In this document: one piece after another, positions 18,947 through 26,210 of the stretch
Layout of the letters: each line of letters starts with the position of its first letter
Position numbering within the stretch: the first letter of the stretch is position 1
NCBI RefSeq assembly: GCF_014762745.1
Contig: NZ_JABURJ010000110.1
Location: 1-64,000, forward strand
Direction of reading: 5' to 3'
Source: Kangiella sp.
Lineage (GTDB): Bacteria; Pseudomonadota; Gammaproteobacteria; Enterobacterales; Kangiellaceae
DNA: 64,000 nt
Translations under genes and position numbers: made by a program
Notes under the pieces: generated by a model
What the model was told of the DNA's origin: nothing
Database searches by the model: none
What the model saw: the letters and a program-made list of their open reading frames with translations, nothing else

Positions 18947-19243
18947 ATGAGTAAATTGAAACGCAAACCAACTCATCCAGGACTCATTCTAAAAAAAGAT
19001 ATACTCGAACCACTGAAGCTTTCAATTACACTAGCGGCTCACATGCTAGGTATAACTAGAAAACGTTTATCCAATTTCGTCAATGGCAAAGTATCTTGCA
19101 CGCCAGAGCTCGCCCACCGCCTAGCTTACATGACCAACACCACCGTTGCTTCGTGGCTCAATATGCAGAACGCCTTAAACATTTGGGAAGAGGATAAAAA
19201 AGAAGCTCCAGAAGGAGTGCAGAAGTTAGAAGCGTTTTCTTAA
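18947..19243 (+). CDS. higA: HigA-type antitoxin, no adjacent toxin
   Basis: 98-aa DNA-binding protein of the HigA/VapI family (opening HPGLILKKDILEPLKLS, helix-turn-helix LAAHMLGITRKRLSNFVNGK). Such proteins neutralise a HigB RNase and repress their own promoter. A higB gene normally lies just upstream, but only 50 nt separate this gene from hemL, and the next gene downstream is not RelE-like. It is thus an orphan, maybe a relic or a stand-alone regulator. Confidence 0.85.
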   Translation: MSKLKRKPTHPGLILKKDILEPLKLSITLAAHMLGITRKRLSNFVNGKVSCTPELAHRLAYMTNTTVASWLNMQNALNIWEEDKKEAPEGVQKLEAFS

Positions 19244-19245
19244 CC

Positions 19246-19291
19246 GTAGGGTGCGTCGCGACGCAGATCCTGCCCCTTGGGTGCCGCTCTT
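19246..19291 (+). repeat. 46-bp GTAG-headed REP repeat, copy 1
   Basis: Begins GTAGGGTGCG, contains the palindrome TGCGTCGCGACGCA and ends in a shared segment (GATCCTGCCC to GCTCTTA). Copies lie at 19642 and 20596, with an inverted partial copy at 20264. Its end reaches the stop codon of the gene at 19290. Confidence 0.8.
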
Positions 19292-19616
19292 AAGAATTAA
19301 TCAATTGCACTAACCTACTGCGCAAATCTTCGCTAAACTCATTCAAGTCCGACTCATTAATTAACTCATATCTAAGCATCAGCAAAAGACTCATAAACAT
19401 ATTCGACCTTGAATGATGATCTAGACAATCCTGAAGAATTTTTGCTTGTTCATCAACAAACCCTTTTGCATTCCAGAATTGCTCTGTGGGAGTGTGCTCA
19501 GTGTTAATAACAATCTTTATCAGCTTTTCATTCTGCTTAGCCAAATATCGCTCACGCCAGCCTTCAAGACTTTTCCTATAAACTTTCCAATCAGACTCTA
19601 AAACTTCAGAACTCAT
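19290..19616 (-). CDS. Hypothetical protein in REP-bounded patch
   Basis: 108 aa, mainly helical and hydrophilic (LEGWRERYLAKQNEKLIK, then EDLRSRLVQL). No family recognised. ATG start. It is bounded on each side by the same 46-bp repeat. It might be a cargo gene of the repeat patch. Confidence 0.55.
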   Translation of the reverse strand: MSSEVLESDWKVYRKSLEGWRERYLAKQNEKLIKIVINTEHTPTEQFWNAKGFVDEQAKILQDCLDHHSRSNMFMSLLLMLRYELINESDLNEFSEDLRSRLVQLINS

Positions 19617-19641
19617 AAAATACTAAACCTCACTCCATATC

Positions 19642-19688
19642 GTAGGGTGCGTCGTGACGCAGATCCTGCCCTAGGGGTACCGCTCTTA
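19642..19688 (+). repeat. 46-bp GTAG-headed REP repeat, copy 2
   Basis: Same as copy 1 with a few substitutions (palindrome GCGTCGTGACGC, then CCCTAGGGGTACC). It lies between the hypothetical gene and the transposase gene. Confidence 0.8.
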
Positions 19689-19711
19689 TAACCTGCAATC
19701 TACCACCAAAC

Positions 19712-20242
19712 TTAAACCTCACCAAATCTGCCTTCAAATTCACCACATCCGGCCCAGTCAATTGAAAACAAGCCTCGTTTGCCATCACGATGGAATGTCG
19801 AATAAGGCCAATCTCTCACCCTCTTAACCCACTGATGCTTCACAGGATTGATATAACAATAATGGATATGGTTTATATAATCTTCTTCGTCTCGAATTTG
19901 ATGCTCCCAAAAACGTCGTTGCCATACACCTTTTTCATTACGAGTTATTCTTGAAATGTGATCGATAGCATTGAGATTAAGCCGCTTGGTGAAACCTTCT
20001 TTAATTAATCTCAATCGATTTGAATAATCGTCATCATTTTGCGGTAACGTCATCACCATATGAAAATGATCCGGTAAAATAACCAATGCATCAAGTTTGA
20101 AAGGAAGTTGCTTTTTGACGTGATTAAACGATTGACGAAGCTCATTGATATGACGGGTTAATAACCCACTCTTACGATCCAATATGTTAACGGTAAAGAA
20201 ATAGGTACCTCCCTTTACCTTTGCTCTTCGATAGTTCGGCAT
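19712..20242 (-). mobile_element. REP-associated tyrosine transposase (RAYT)
   Basis: Single-strand DNA nuclease of the Y1/HUH class, related to IS200 TnpA, which acts on REP palindromes. The HUH motif is PDHFHMVMTLP and the catalytic tyrosine is probably in YCYINPVKHQW. The tracked GTG start lies inside a REP palindrome; ATG 20242 (MPNYRRAKV) follows AGGAGG at good spacing and matches family starts, giving 176 aa. GTAG-headed palindromes flank it on both sides. The gene looks intact. RAYTs usually stay single-copy and spread the repeats, not themselves. Confidence 0.9.
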
Positions 20243-20263
20243 CCATGCCCTCCTTGAATTTAT

Positions 20264-20286
20264 CGGTGCGTCACGACGCACCCTAC
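20264..20286 (-). repeat. GTAG-headed REP palindrome, inverted partial copy
   Basis: On the minus strand GTAGGGTGCG then the completed palindrome GCGTCGTGACGC, without the distal segment seen in the 46-bp copies. It directly precedes the transposase gene. Confidence 0.75.
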
Positions 20287-20291
20287 GTTAA

Positions 20292-20576
20292 CTAGTCTCC
20301 GACAAACATTATGCCATACCCATCAGCTTCAGACTGCTTCAATACTTTCAATAGAGAATTATAGAAAACGCTTTCTGTACTGACTTCCTCGATTGATTGG
20401 ATTAGTGGGAGCACTCCGGAGCTAAGTTTAAGATCGCTGTATTGATCAATCAGCAGACCGGTCTTTGACTTAAATCTTTCTATTGCTGGATATAACTCTT
20501 CGTATTCTGTACTGCTTATTGAAATTAATAATTCTGCAGGCTGTCCATTTTGAAGCTTATGTATATCTAAACTCAT
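20292..20576 (-). CDS. Hypothetical protein in REP-bounded patch
   Basis: 94 aa from ATG (MSLDIHKLQNGQ); the tracked GTG start would add six residues. Soluble, mixed alpha/beta pattern (ELLISISSTEYEELYPAIERF, ending DGYGIMFVGD). No family recognised. It is bounded by the inverted REP and copy 3 of the 46-bp repeat. Confidence 0.55.
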   Translation of the reverse strand: MSLDIHKLQNGQPAELLISISSTEYEELYPAIERFKSKTGLLIDQYSDLKLSSGVLPLIQSIEEVSTESVFYNSLLKVLKQSEADGYGIMFVGD

Positions 20577-20595
20577 ACTACAAATCTCTGTCACC

Positions 20596-20642
20596 GTAAG
20601 GTGCGTCGTGACGCAGATCCTGCCCTAGGGGTGCCGCTCTTT
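20596..20642 (+). repeat. 46-bp REP repeat, copy 3
   Basis: As copy 2 but headed GTAAGGTGCG, so one base off the GTAG consensus. It lies at the right end of the patch, before the SDR gene. Confidence 0.75.
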
Positions 20643-20743
20643 TGATTGATAATCTATCATCAATTCATCACCTTACCAAACCGATTAAAATCCCCGGCGA
20701 AATATGCTTAAATGCTTCTTTTTACAGATTTCGATGATTTCCT

Positions 20744-21535
20744 ATGATGAATTTAGATTTGACGGGTAAAAGTGCTTTGGTCTGTGGTTCGAGTCAGGGC
20801 ATGGGTAAGGCGATTGCGGAGCAGTTGGCGTCGCAGGGTGCGTCGGTGATTCTTCTTGCGCGGAATAAGGCGAAGCTTGAGGCAGTGCGCGATGGGCTGG
20901 ATACATCCAAAGGTCAGCAGCATGCGGTTCTGGTGGCGGATTTTGCTTATCCCGAGCAGGTTAAGGCGACAGTAGCTGAGTTTTTGAAGAGTGGTCGTCT
21001 GGTTGAGATTCTGGTTAATAACACGGGCGGTCCTGCGCCGGGTCCTGCCAATTCAGCCGAAACTGACGATTTTCTGGCGGCTTTCAATCAGCATTTGATC
21101 TGTAATCATGAGTTGATGAAGCTGTTAACACCGGGTATGAAAGAAGCGAATTATGGGCGTATCATCAATGTGATTTCTACTTCGGTTAAGCAGCCTTTGC
21201 ACGGCCTTGGCGTGTCGAATACGGTGCGCGGGGCGGTAGCCAACTGGGCGAAGACGTTAGCCAATGAGCTGGGCCAGTTCAATATCACGGTCAATAACGT
21301 GTTACCGGGCGCGACCAATACGGTGCGCTTGGAAGCCATTATTCAGAACAAGGCAAAGAAACAAGGCGTTTCCATCGAGGAGATGGAAGAAGAAGAAAAG
21401 TCGATCATTCCTATGCGCCGTTTCGGTGAACCGGAAGAGTTCGCTAATGCGGTAGCGTTTTTAGCTTCGCCCGCGGCGGCTTATATTACAGGTATTAATT
21501 TGCCGGTAGATGGCGGACGCACCAGCTGTCTGTAA
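20744..21535 (+). CDS. Short-chain dehydrogenase/reductase
   Basis: NAD(P)-dependent oxidoreductase with the nucleotide-binding loop GSSQGMGKAIAEQL (a TGxxxGxG variant), NNTGG in strand 4, and a C-terminal AAYITGINLPVDGG ending. In place of the usual YxxxK active site the segment reads STSVKQPLHGLGVSNTVRGA, so the catalytic Tyr and Lys are not obvious. It is 19 nt upstream of a 2-aminomuconate semialdehyde dehydrogenase gene, which suggests a role in the same pathway, but the substrate is unknown. Confidence 0.85.
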   Translation: MMNLDLTGKSALVCGSSQGMGKAIAEQLASQGASVILLARNKAKLEAVRDGLDTSKGQQHAVLVADFAYPEQVKATVAEFLKSGRLVEILVNNTGGPAPGPANSAETDDFLAAFNQHLICNHELMKLLTPGMKEANYGRIINVISTSVKQPLHGLGVSNTVRGAVANWAKTLANELGQFNITVNNVLPGATNTVRLEAIIQNKAKKQGVSIEEMEEEEKSIIPMRRFGEPEEFANAVAFLASPAAAYITGINLPVDGGRTSCL

Positions 21536-21554
21536 TCAGCACTAGAGAACCACT

Positions 21555-23000
21555 ATGCAAATCATCAAGAACTACGTTAATGGCCAATTGCTCGATCCGT
21601 TTGCCGGTCAATACATTGATAATGTTGAACCGGCCACTGGGCAGGTCTACAGCAAAATCCCAAACTCGGATGAGCATGATTTAGAGCAGGCAGTCGTTGC
21701 CGCGGAACATGCGCAAAAAGGCTGGGCTAATACTCCGCTTGAGAAGCGCGCGGAAATTTTGTGTCGTCTGGCGGATATCATCGACGCCAATGCCGACATG
21801 TTGGCGCAAGCTGAAGCCATTGATAACGGCAAGCCGATTACTCTGGCCAAGAATGTTGATATTTATCGCGCCTCGGCCAATATTCGATTTTTTGCGCACG
21901 CCATTACTCAGTTCTCCAGCGAAAGCCATGCCATGGAAGATGTGGCCATTAACTATACCCTGCGCGATCCGATTGGCGTGGTCGGTTGTATCTCTCCCTG
22001 GAATTTACCACTCTATTTATTCACCTGGAAAATCGCGCCAGCACTAGCCAGCGGTAACGCAGTCATTGCCAAGCCATCGGAAATCACACCAATGACCGCA
22101 TTTTTGTTTTCCAAGCTGTGCATAGAAGCAGGTCTGCCCGATGGTGTCTTGAATATCCTGCATGGCACAGGCCCCAGTATTGGCGGCCCATTGACCACTC
22201 ATCCGAAAATCAAGGCGATAAGCTTTACCGGCGGCACAGCTACCGGGGCTCAGATCACCAAAGTCACTGCGGGCATGTTCAAGAAGTTATCGCTCGAACT
22301 GGGCGGTAAAAACCCAACTTTGGTCTTTGCCGATTGTGACTTTGAAGATACGGTGAATAATGTTGTTCGCGCAGCCTTTTCGAATCAAGGTCAGATTTGT
22401 TTGTGCGGTTCTCGCATTTACATTGAGCGCCCTATTTACGAAAAGTTTAAGCAGGCTTTCGTGGAGAAAGTAAAACAAATCAAGATTGGGGACCCGCTAG
22501 AAGCTGACACCCAACATGGCGCACTGGTTTCCAAAGCGCACATGGAAAAAGTGCTCTCCTACATTGAACTGGCAAAAGAAGAAGGCGGCACTATTTTGAC
22601 TGGTGGTAATCAGGTAACTTTAAAAGGCCGTTGCGAAAATGGTTACTTTGTCGAGCCAACCGTGATTGAAGGCCTGACCAATCATTGCCGAACTAATCAG
22701 GAAGAAATTTTTGGTCCAGTCTGCACCATCATGCCATTTGATACAGACGATGAAGCCATCATGCTCGCCAATGGCACTGAATACGGTTTAGTCTCCAGCG
22801 TCTGGACCAACGATCTCAAGCGTGCGCACCGCGTCGCCAAAGAAATTGAAGCCGGCATCGTCTGGATCAATTGCTGGTTACTACGCGACTTGCGAACGCC
22901 TTTCGGTGGCGTCAAAAATTCGGGCGTAGGACGTGAAGGTGGCTTAGAAGCTTTACGCTTTTTCACCGAAGCCAAGAATGTGTGTGTGAAGTATGGGTAA
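21555..23000 (+). CDS. Aldehyde dehydrogenase, probable 2-aminomuconate semialdehyde dehydrogenase
   Basis: NAD-dependent aldehyde dehydrogenase of 481 aa, with LELGGKNPTLVFADCD, catalytic Cys in FSNQGQICLCGSR and the NCWLLRDLRTPFGG segment that marks the ALDH8/AmnC/XylG subgroup. These oxidise 2-aminomuconate or 2-hydroxymuconate semialdehyde. The rest of the 3-hydroxyanthranilate pathway lies about 6 kb away and lacks this step, so the 2-aminomuconate semialdehyde substrate is a fair inference. Confidence 0.88.
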   Translation: MQIIKNYVNGQLLDPFAGQYIDNVEPATGQVYSKIPNSDEHDLEQAVVAAEHAQKGWANTPLEKRAEILCRLADIIDANADMLAQAEAIDNGKPITLAKNVDIYRASANIRFFAHAITQFSSESHAMEDVAINYTLRDPIGVVGCISPWNLPLYLFTWKIAPALASGNAVIAKPSEITPMTAFLFSKLCIEAGLPDGVLNILHGTGPSIGGPLTTHPKIKAISFTGGTATGAQITKVTAGMFKKLSLELGGKNPTLVFADCDFEDTVNNVVRAAFSNQGQICLCGSRIYIERPIYEKFKQAFVEKVKQIKIGDPLEADTQHGALVSKAHMEKVLSYIELAKEEGGTILTGGNQVTLKGRCENGYFVEPTVIEGLTNHCRTNQEEIFGPVCTIMPFDTDDEAIMLANGTEYGLVSSVWTNDLKRAHRVAKEIEAGIVWINCWLLRDLRTPFGGVKNSGVGREGGLEALRFFTEAKNVCVKYG

Positions 23001-23003
23001 GGT

Positions 23004-23231
23004 ATGAACAAGGTGTTTTCTAAGCTTCCTATCACTGGTCTTCTCACTTCTTTTATTGTAGGAGGCTTAGTCTTCAATCTTGCTTTTTATTTAACATTTA
23101 AAGAAGTCAGTAATGCTTGGATTTCATTAATTTTAATAGGCGGTCTAAGCTTTCTGCTAAGTTACTTTGCGGGGTTTGCTTTAAAAAAGACCCTAAAGAA
23201 ACTGGGTTATAACAGGTCTGATATAGAATGA
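23004..23231 (+). CDS. Small membrane protein
   Basis: 75 aa with two helices (GLLTSFIVGGLVFNLAFYLTF and AWISLILIGGLSFLLSYFAGF). It starts 3 nt after the dehydrogenase stop and overlaps the next gene by ATGA, so it belongs to the operon. No family recognised; A+T rich. Confidence 0.6.
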   Translation: MNKVFSKLPITGLLTSFIVGGLVFNLAFYLTFKEVSNAWISLILIGGLSFLLSYFAGFALKKTLKKLGYNRSDIE

Positions 23232-23548
23232 GTGCCCTACTATACATAATTACATTTGCTTGTACTCTTTCTCCAGTAGTAATAAGTCTTTGGAGAAAAG
23301 TTAATAAACCATTTCGCTATATCATCGTCAGCTACTGCTACTTTCTCACGATTAGTATTCTGTTACTTCTAATTCTTAATCCTCTTTTCTTATTCTCAAT
23401 TAACCTCTTACCACAGTTAAACTATCAAAGTGATATAAAATTTTTTACCTATTTAGATCATATGCTTTCATTCTCCTATGAGCATGCTTATCTAATCACA
23501 CTGCTTATACCATTTGTCAGCATAAAACTCGTAAACAAATACTCCTGA
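23228..23548 (+). CDS. Small membrane protein
   Basis: 106 aa with about three hydrophobic helices (LLYIITFACTLSPVVISLW, YCYFLTISILLLLILNPLFL, AYLITLLIPFVSIKLV). It overlaps the preceding small membrane gene by 4 nt. No family recognised. Confidence 0.6.
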   Translation: MSALLYIITFACTLSPVVISLWRKVNKPFRYIIVSYCYFLTISILLLLILNPLFLFSINLLPQLNYQSDIKFFTYLDHMLSFSYEHAYLITLLIPFVSIKLVNKYS

Positions 23549-23638
23549 TTTTTTCCTGTTAAAGCCACTGGATCCTGCGGTTAAACCACAGGATGATCGT
23601 ATCTTTGGTTAGGTGTATACCCTAAAGCTTGTTATTCT

Positions 23639-23660
23639 GGTGGGCCAAGGCCCACCCTAC
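23639..23660 (-). repeat. GTAG-headed REP palindrome, second stem type
   Basis: On the minus strand GTAG then GGTGGGCC/GGCCCACC. It shares the GTAGGGTG head with the 46-bp repeats but has a different stem. Confidence 0.65.
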
Positions 23661-23666
23661 AACCAA

Positions 23667-23697
23667 GAGCAGATTCCGGCTCGGAGGCCGTAATGAC
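23667..23697 (+). repeat. GAGCAGATTCCGGC palindromic repeat, copy 1
   Basis: Same sequence as the element at 25926 with two substitutions (TCGGAGGCCGTAAT against TCGTAGGCCGGAAT), which weaken the stem. Confidence 0.65.
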
Positions 23698-23765
23698 AAA
23701 ATATTAAGTTGGTGTAAGCCTTTTTAGGACTTTTTATTTGGTAGTATGTCTGACTTCTTTTATAC

Positions 23766-23790
23766 AAAAAAAGCGGCCACATCGGGCCGC
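23766..23790 (-). terminator. Terminator of the metzincin gene
   Basis: Stem GCGGCC/GGCCGC with a 6-nt loop, followed on the minus strand by seven T. Confidence 0.8.
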
Positions 23791-23808
23791 CCTTCCTACT
23801 TTTGAATA

Positions 23809-24918
23809 TTAATTCACGCGAATCGGAATGTAGGTTGCATTGTTGCTTTCTTCTACTTCTGCAATGGTGTTGTTTGGATCTAACAAGCCACCTAAGAAGT
23901 AGTTTTGACCTGAGTTCAGGTCTGATGGAATCGTCACGGTACGTGTTGAAGTATAGACACTACCTTCAGGCTGCAATGAGAAGGAGGTGCTCGCAATCAA
24001 GCGATCTGCAGTACTGATGAAGTTATTGGTTGAAACGTAATAGTAAATCGTTGGCGCCTGACCTGACTCACCATTATTTTCATAGGTTAACTCCATACGA
24101 ACCTGCTGACCTTTATTGACATTGTAACGACGCTCGCCATTGACAGTAGTGTATGGCAGTTCTACGCCCGAAGTATTATACAGCTTGGTACGAATGTGTG
24201 AGCTATATGCACCACTGGCACCGCTGTATTTCCAGTGAACCAGACCGACATCCTGAATATTGCCTGCGTTGTTACCGTACAACTGGCGTAGACCATAGTT
24301 TGCGTCTTCACCCATGTAAGCTAGCGCGTAGACGTAGTTACGATGGATGTGATCCCAGTCCTGTCCCATGATGCTGTAACGACCATTTTCATGACCTAAA
24401 CCTGCGCCATGGCCAAATTCATGCAATGCAGTAGTTTTAAACGGACGAGATGATCCGCCATATGGAGTTAAAGTATCAGCACGTGCACGAATGCCGTATT
24501 CAACACCTGGCGTGTAATTCACCGTATTTTTGAACACTATGTCAGACTCAGTAATGTTATTGCTCCAGCCAAAGAACCAGCTGCATGAACTCCAGGTATA
24601 AGCTACTGCTGGTGCACTAATACTGCTTGACCACCAGACTTCATTCTGACCGTTATTCATGCCGATTGAAGTGTCATCGTATAGCATTGAGAAACGGATT
24701 TTACTGGGGTTCTTGTTGAACTGAGTAATGACATGACCAAGTGCTGTGCGGTAATCATTGCCCGCTGGAAATCCCACAGAGCTTGCTCGGTAGGTCACAC
24801 TGTTGGTGTTCCACTTTTTATAGACACCATTACATGATGTATCCAAAGTTGCTGCTTGCGTTTCCATTCCTAAAAACGATGCAGCGATTACGCTAGAGAT
24901 TAAAATTAATTTCTTCAT
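23809..24918 (-). CDS. Secreted metzincin metalloprotease with CARDB-like C-terminus
   Basis: 369 aa with a Sec signal peptide ending near METQAA. The zinc site is a full HExxHxxGxxH (HEFGHGAGLGHE), followed by YSIMGQDW as the Met-turn. The C-terminal ~110 residues (QQVRMELTYENNGESG, DPNNTIAEVEESNN) look like a CARDB beta-sandwich. There is no long N-terminal propeptide with a cysteine switch. It is 24 nt downstream of another secreted-protein gene on the same strand, a likely functional pair. Presumably an extracellular protease for protein feeding. Confidence 0.85.
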   Translation of the reverse strand: MKKLILISSVIAASFLGMETQAATLDTSCNGVYKKWNTNSVTYRASSVGFPAGNDYRTALGHVITQFNKNPSKIRFSMLYDDTSIGMNNGQNEVWWSSSISAPAVAYTWSSCSWFFGWSNNITESDIVFKNTVNYTPGVEYGIRARADTLTPYGGSSRPFKTTALHEFGHGAGLGHENGRYSIMGQDWDHIHRNYVYALAYMGEDANYGLRQLYGNNAGNIQDVGLVHWKYSGASGAYSSHIRTKLYNTSGVELPYTTVNGERRYNVNKGQQVRMELTYENNGESGQAPTIYYYVSTNNFISTADRLIASTSFSLQPEGSVYTSTRTVTIPSDLNSGQNYFLGGLLDPNNTIAEVEESNNATYIPIRVN

Positions 24919-24942
24919 TGTACTTCCTCCGTGAAGTAGTGA

Positions 24943-25713
24943 TTATTGATGGTCGACATCATCGATGATGTCTTGAGCAGGCTGCTTGGCACGCGCTGGA
25001 ACAGCAGGTGCTGACATAGCAACAGGAATCGCCGCCGAGAATCTTTGCGCAATATTCTCGCTCTTGATTTCTTTAGCTGGCTTACCTTTCATAGCAGACT
25101 GAACAGCCTTCTTAAATTGCTGAACTGAAGCACCTTTTGCTTGAGCTTGAGCTTGCGCTGGCAATGTTTTGCCGACAACTTCGCCTTGCTCATCATCCAT
25201 CATAGCTGGACGCTGTGCTCTTTCAGCAGCCTTACCAATTTGTACAGGCTTACCGCTCTCAGTAAAGACTTCGCCACTTTTCACTTTGAAGAAGCCTTCG
25301 GAGCAACGAACCAATGGACATTGGCCATCGTCTTTTTCAGCAAGCATCAAAATGTTCTCTTCGCCAAGATTGAACTCAGGAACATTGGATACTTCAAGCA
25401 CATCATATTGCGTATCGCTGACTTTTTTAATGCCGCCAATAAAACGTAGTGTTACTTGGCGACCATTTTGTCGACCTTGGAAATCATCTTCGATTTGATA
25501 AGTCACAAAGGTGTGAGGAATGCCTTCCACAGAGTCCTTGTAGTCAATGTTGACCACTTTTCCTTGAACAATGTGTTGAGCTTCTTTTGCAAGTGATTCA
25601 ATTCCTTTTGAATCATTCATTGATGCTATGGTGGGTAGAGATGCAAATGTTAGCGCAGAAAGAACTGCACCCAGCACTGCACATTTTTTTGTATTAAGGT
25701 AACTTTTTTTCAT
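24943..25713 (-). CDS. Secreted protein of unknown function, partner of the metzincin
   Basis: 256 aa with a signal peptide (AVLGAVLSALTFASLPTIAS). A beta-rich middle (HIVQGKVVNIDYKD, RQVTLRFIGGIK) is followed by an Ala/Gln/Lys-rich, probably flexible tail (PAQAQAQAKGASVQQF) and an acidic end. No family recognised. Position just upstream of a protease that lacks an obvious propeptide suggests a separate inhibitor, chaperone or substrate adaptor; this is inference. Confidence 0.65.
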   Translation of the reverse strand: MKKSYLNTKKCAVLGAVLSALTFASLPTIASMNDSKGIESLAKEAQHIVQGKVVNIDYKDSVEGIPHTFVTYQIEDDFQGRQNGRQVTLRFIGGIKKVSDTQYDVLEVSNVPEFNLGEENILMLAEKDDGQCPLVRCSEGFFKVKSGEVFTESGKPVQIGKAAERAQRPAMMDDEQGEVVGKTLPAQAQAQAKGASVQQFKKAVQSAMKGKPAKEIKSENIAQRFSAAIPVAMSAPAVPARAKQPAQDIIDDVDHQ

Positions 25714-25925
25714 AAAACTTACTCCTTGTTGATTGATCGCTTATTCCATATAAGCAGGAGTTATATTATGAATTTTGTAAGCCTTGACAATATGCGAAAA
25801 GCTGTAACTCATTGATTTTCATATTTGCATTGGATTTTTGATGTGTTTTCAGCGATTGCATGATCGATTGTGAGATATGTCTTACACAAGAACGGCATAT
25901 TTGCTGTGGCTTAGAATATTACAAA

Positions 25926-25956
25926 GAGCAGATTCCGGCTCGTAGGCCGGAATGAC
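25926..25956 (+). repeat. GAGCAGATTCCGGC palindromic repeat, copy 2
   Basis: Perfect eight-pair stem ATTCCGGC/GCCGGAAT with loop TCGTAG, framed by GAGCAG and GAC. Intact form of the element at 23667. Confidence 0.7.
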
Positions 25957-26011
25957 AATACGTGAGGATGGTGCCTTGGGATGACGATGAGATGCACGAT
26001 AAATGATAATA

Positions 26012-26099
26012 GTAGGTTGGTGATGAACGAAGTGAATCCCAACAGCAATGTAATTCAATAAGTATTTGTTGGGATTCACTTCGTTCATCACCAACCTAC
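26012..26099. repeat. Inverted pair of GTAG-headed repeats, perfect 33-bp arms
   Basis: Two identical 33-bp arms in inverted orientation, each beginning GTAGGTTGGTGATGAACG, separated by 22 nt, so the whole can form a 33-bp hairpin. Both GTAG heads point outward, as in paired REP elements. The related pair is at 28280. Confidence 0.85.
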
Positions 26100-26163
26100 A
26101 TCCAGATCGAGCAACAAAAAATCCTGCCCCCCTGATACATCACCAGTCGACGTTTTCTAAAAC

Positions 26164-26189
26164 TAAAAAGGCGAGCACATTGGCTCGCC
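26164..26189 (-). terminator. Terminator of the DUF885 gene
   Basis: Seven-pair stem GGCGAGC/GCTCGCC with loop ACATTG, then a T run on the minus strand. Confidence 0.8.
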
Positions 26190-26210
26190 TCAACTCTATT
26201 GCTACTGTTT

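Larger units (their letters stand above)
25714..26165. other. Gene-free repeat-rich spacer
   Basis: About 450 nt without a credible gene. It holds the leader of the secreted pair, a palindromic repeat at 25926 and the inverted REP pair at 26012-26099. The tracked ORF at 25882 and the N-terminal parts of those at 26066 and 26096 only read through the repeats. Confidence 0.6.

Noticed and set aside
19246-20642. CRISPR array
   Set aside because: Repeats are hundreds of bases apart with genes in between, and no cas genes are present.
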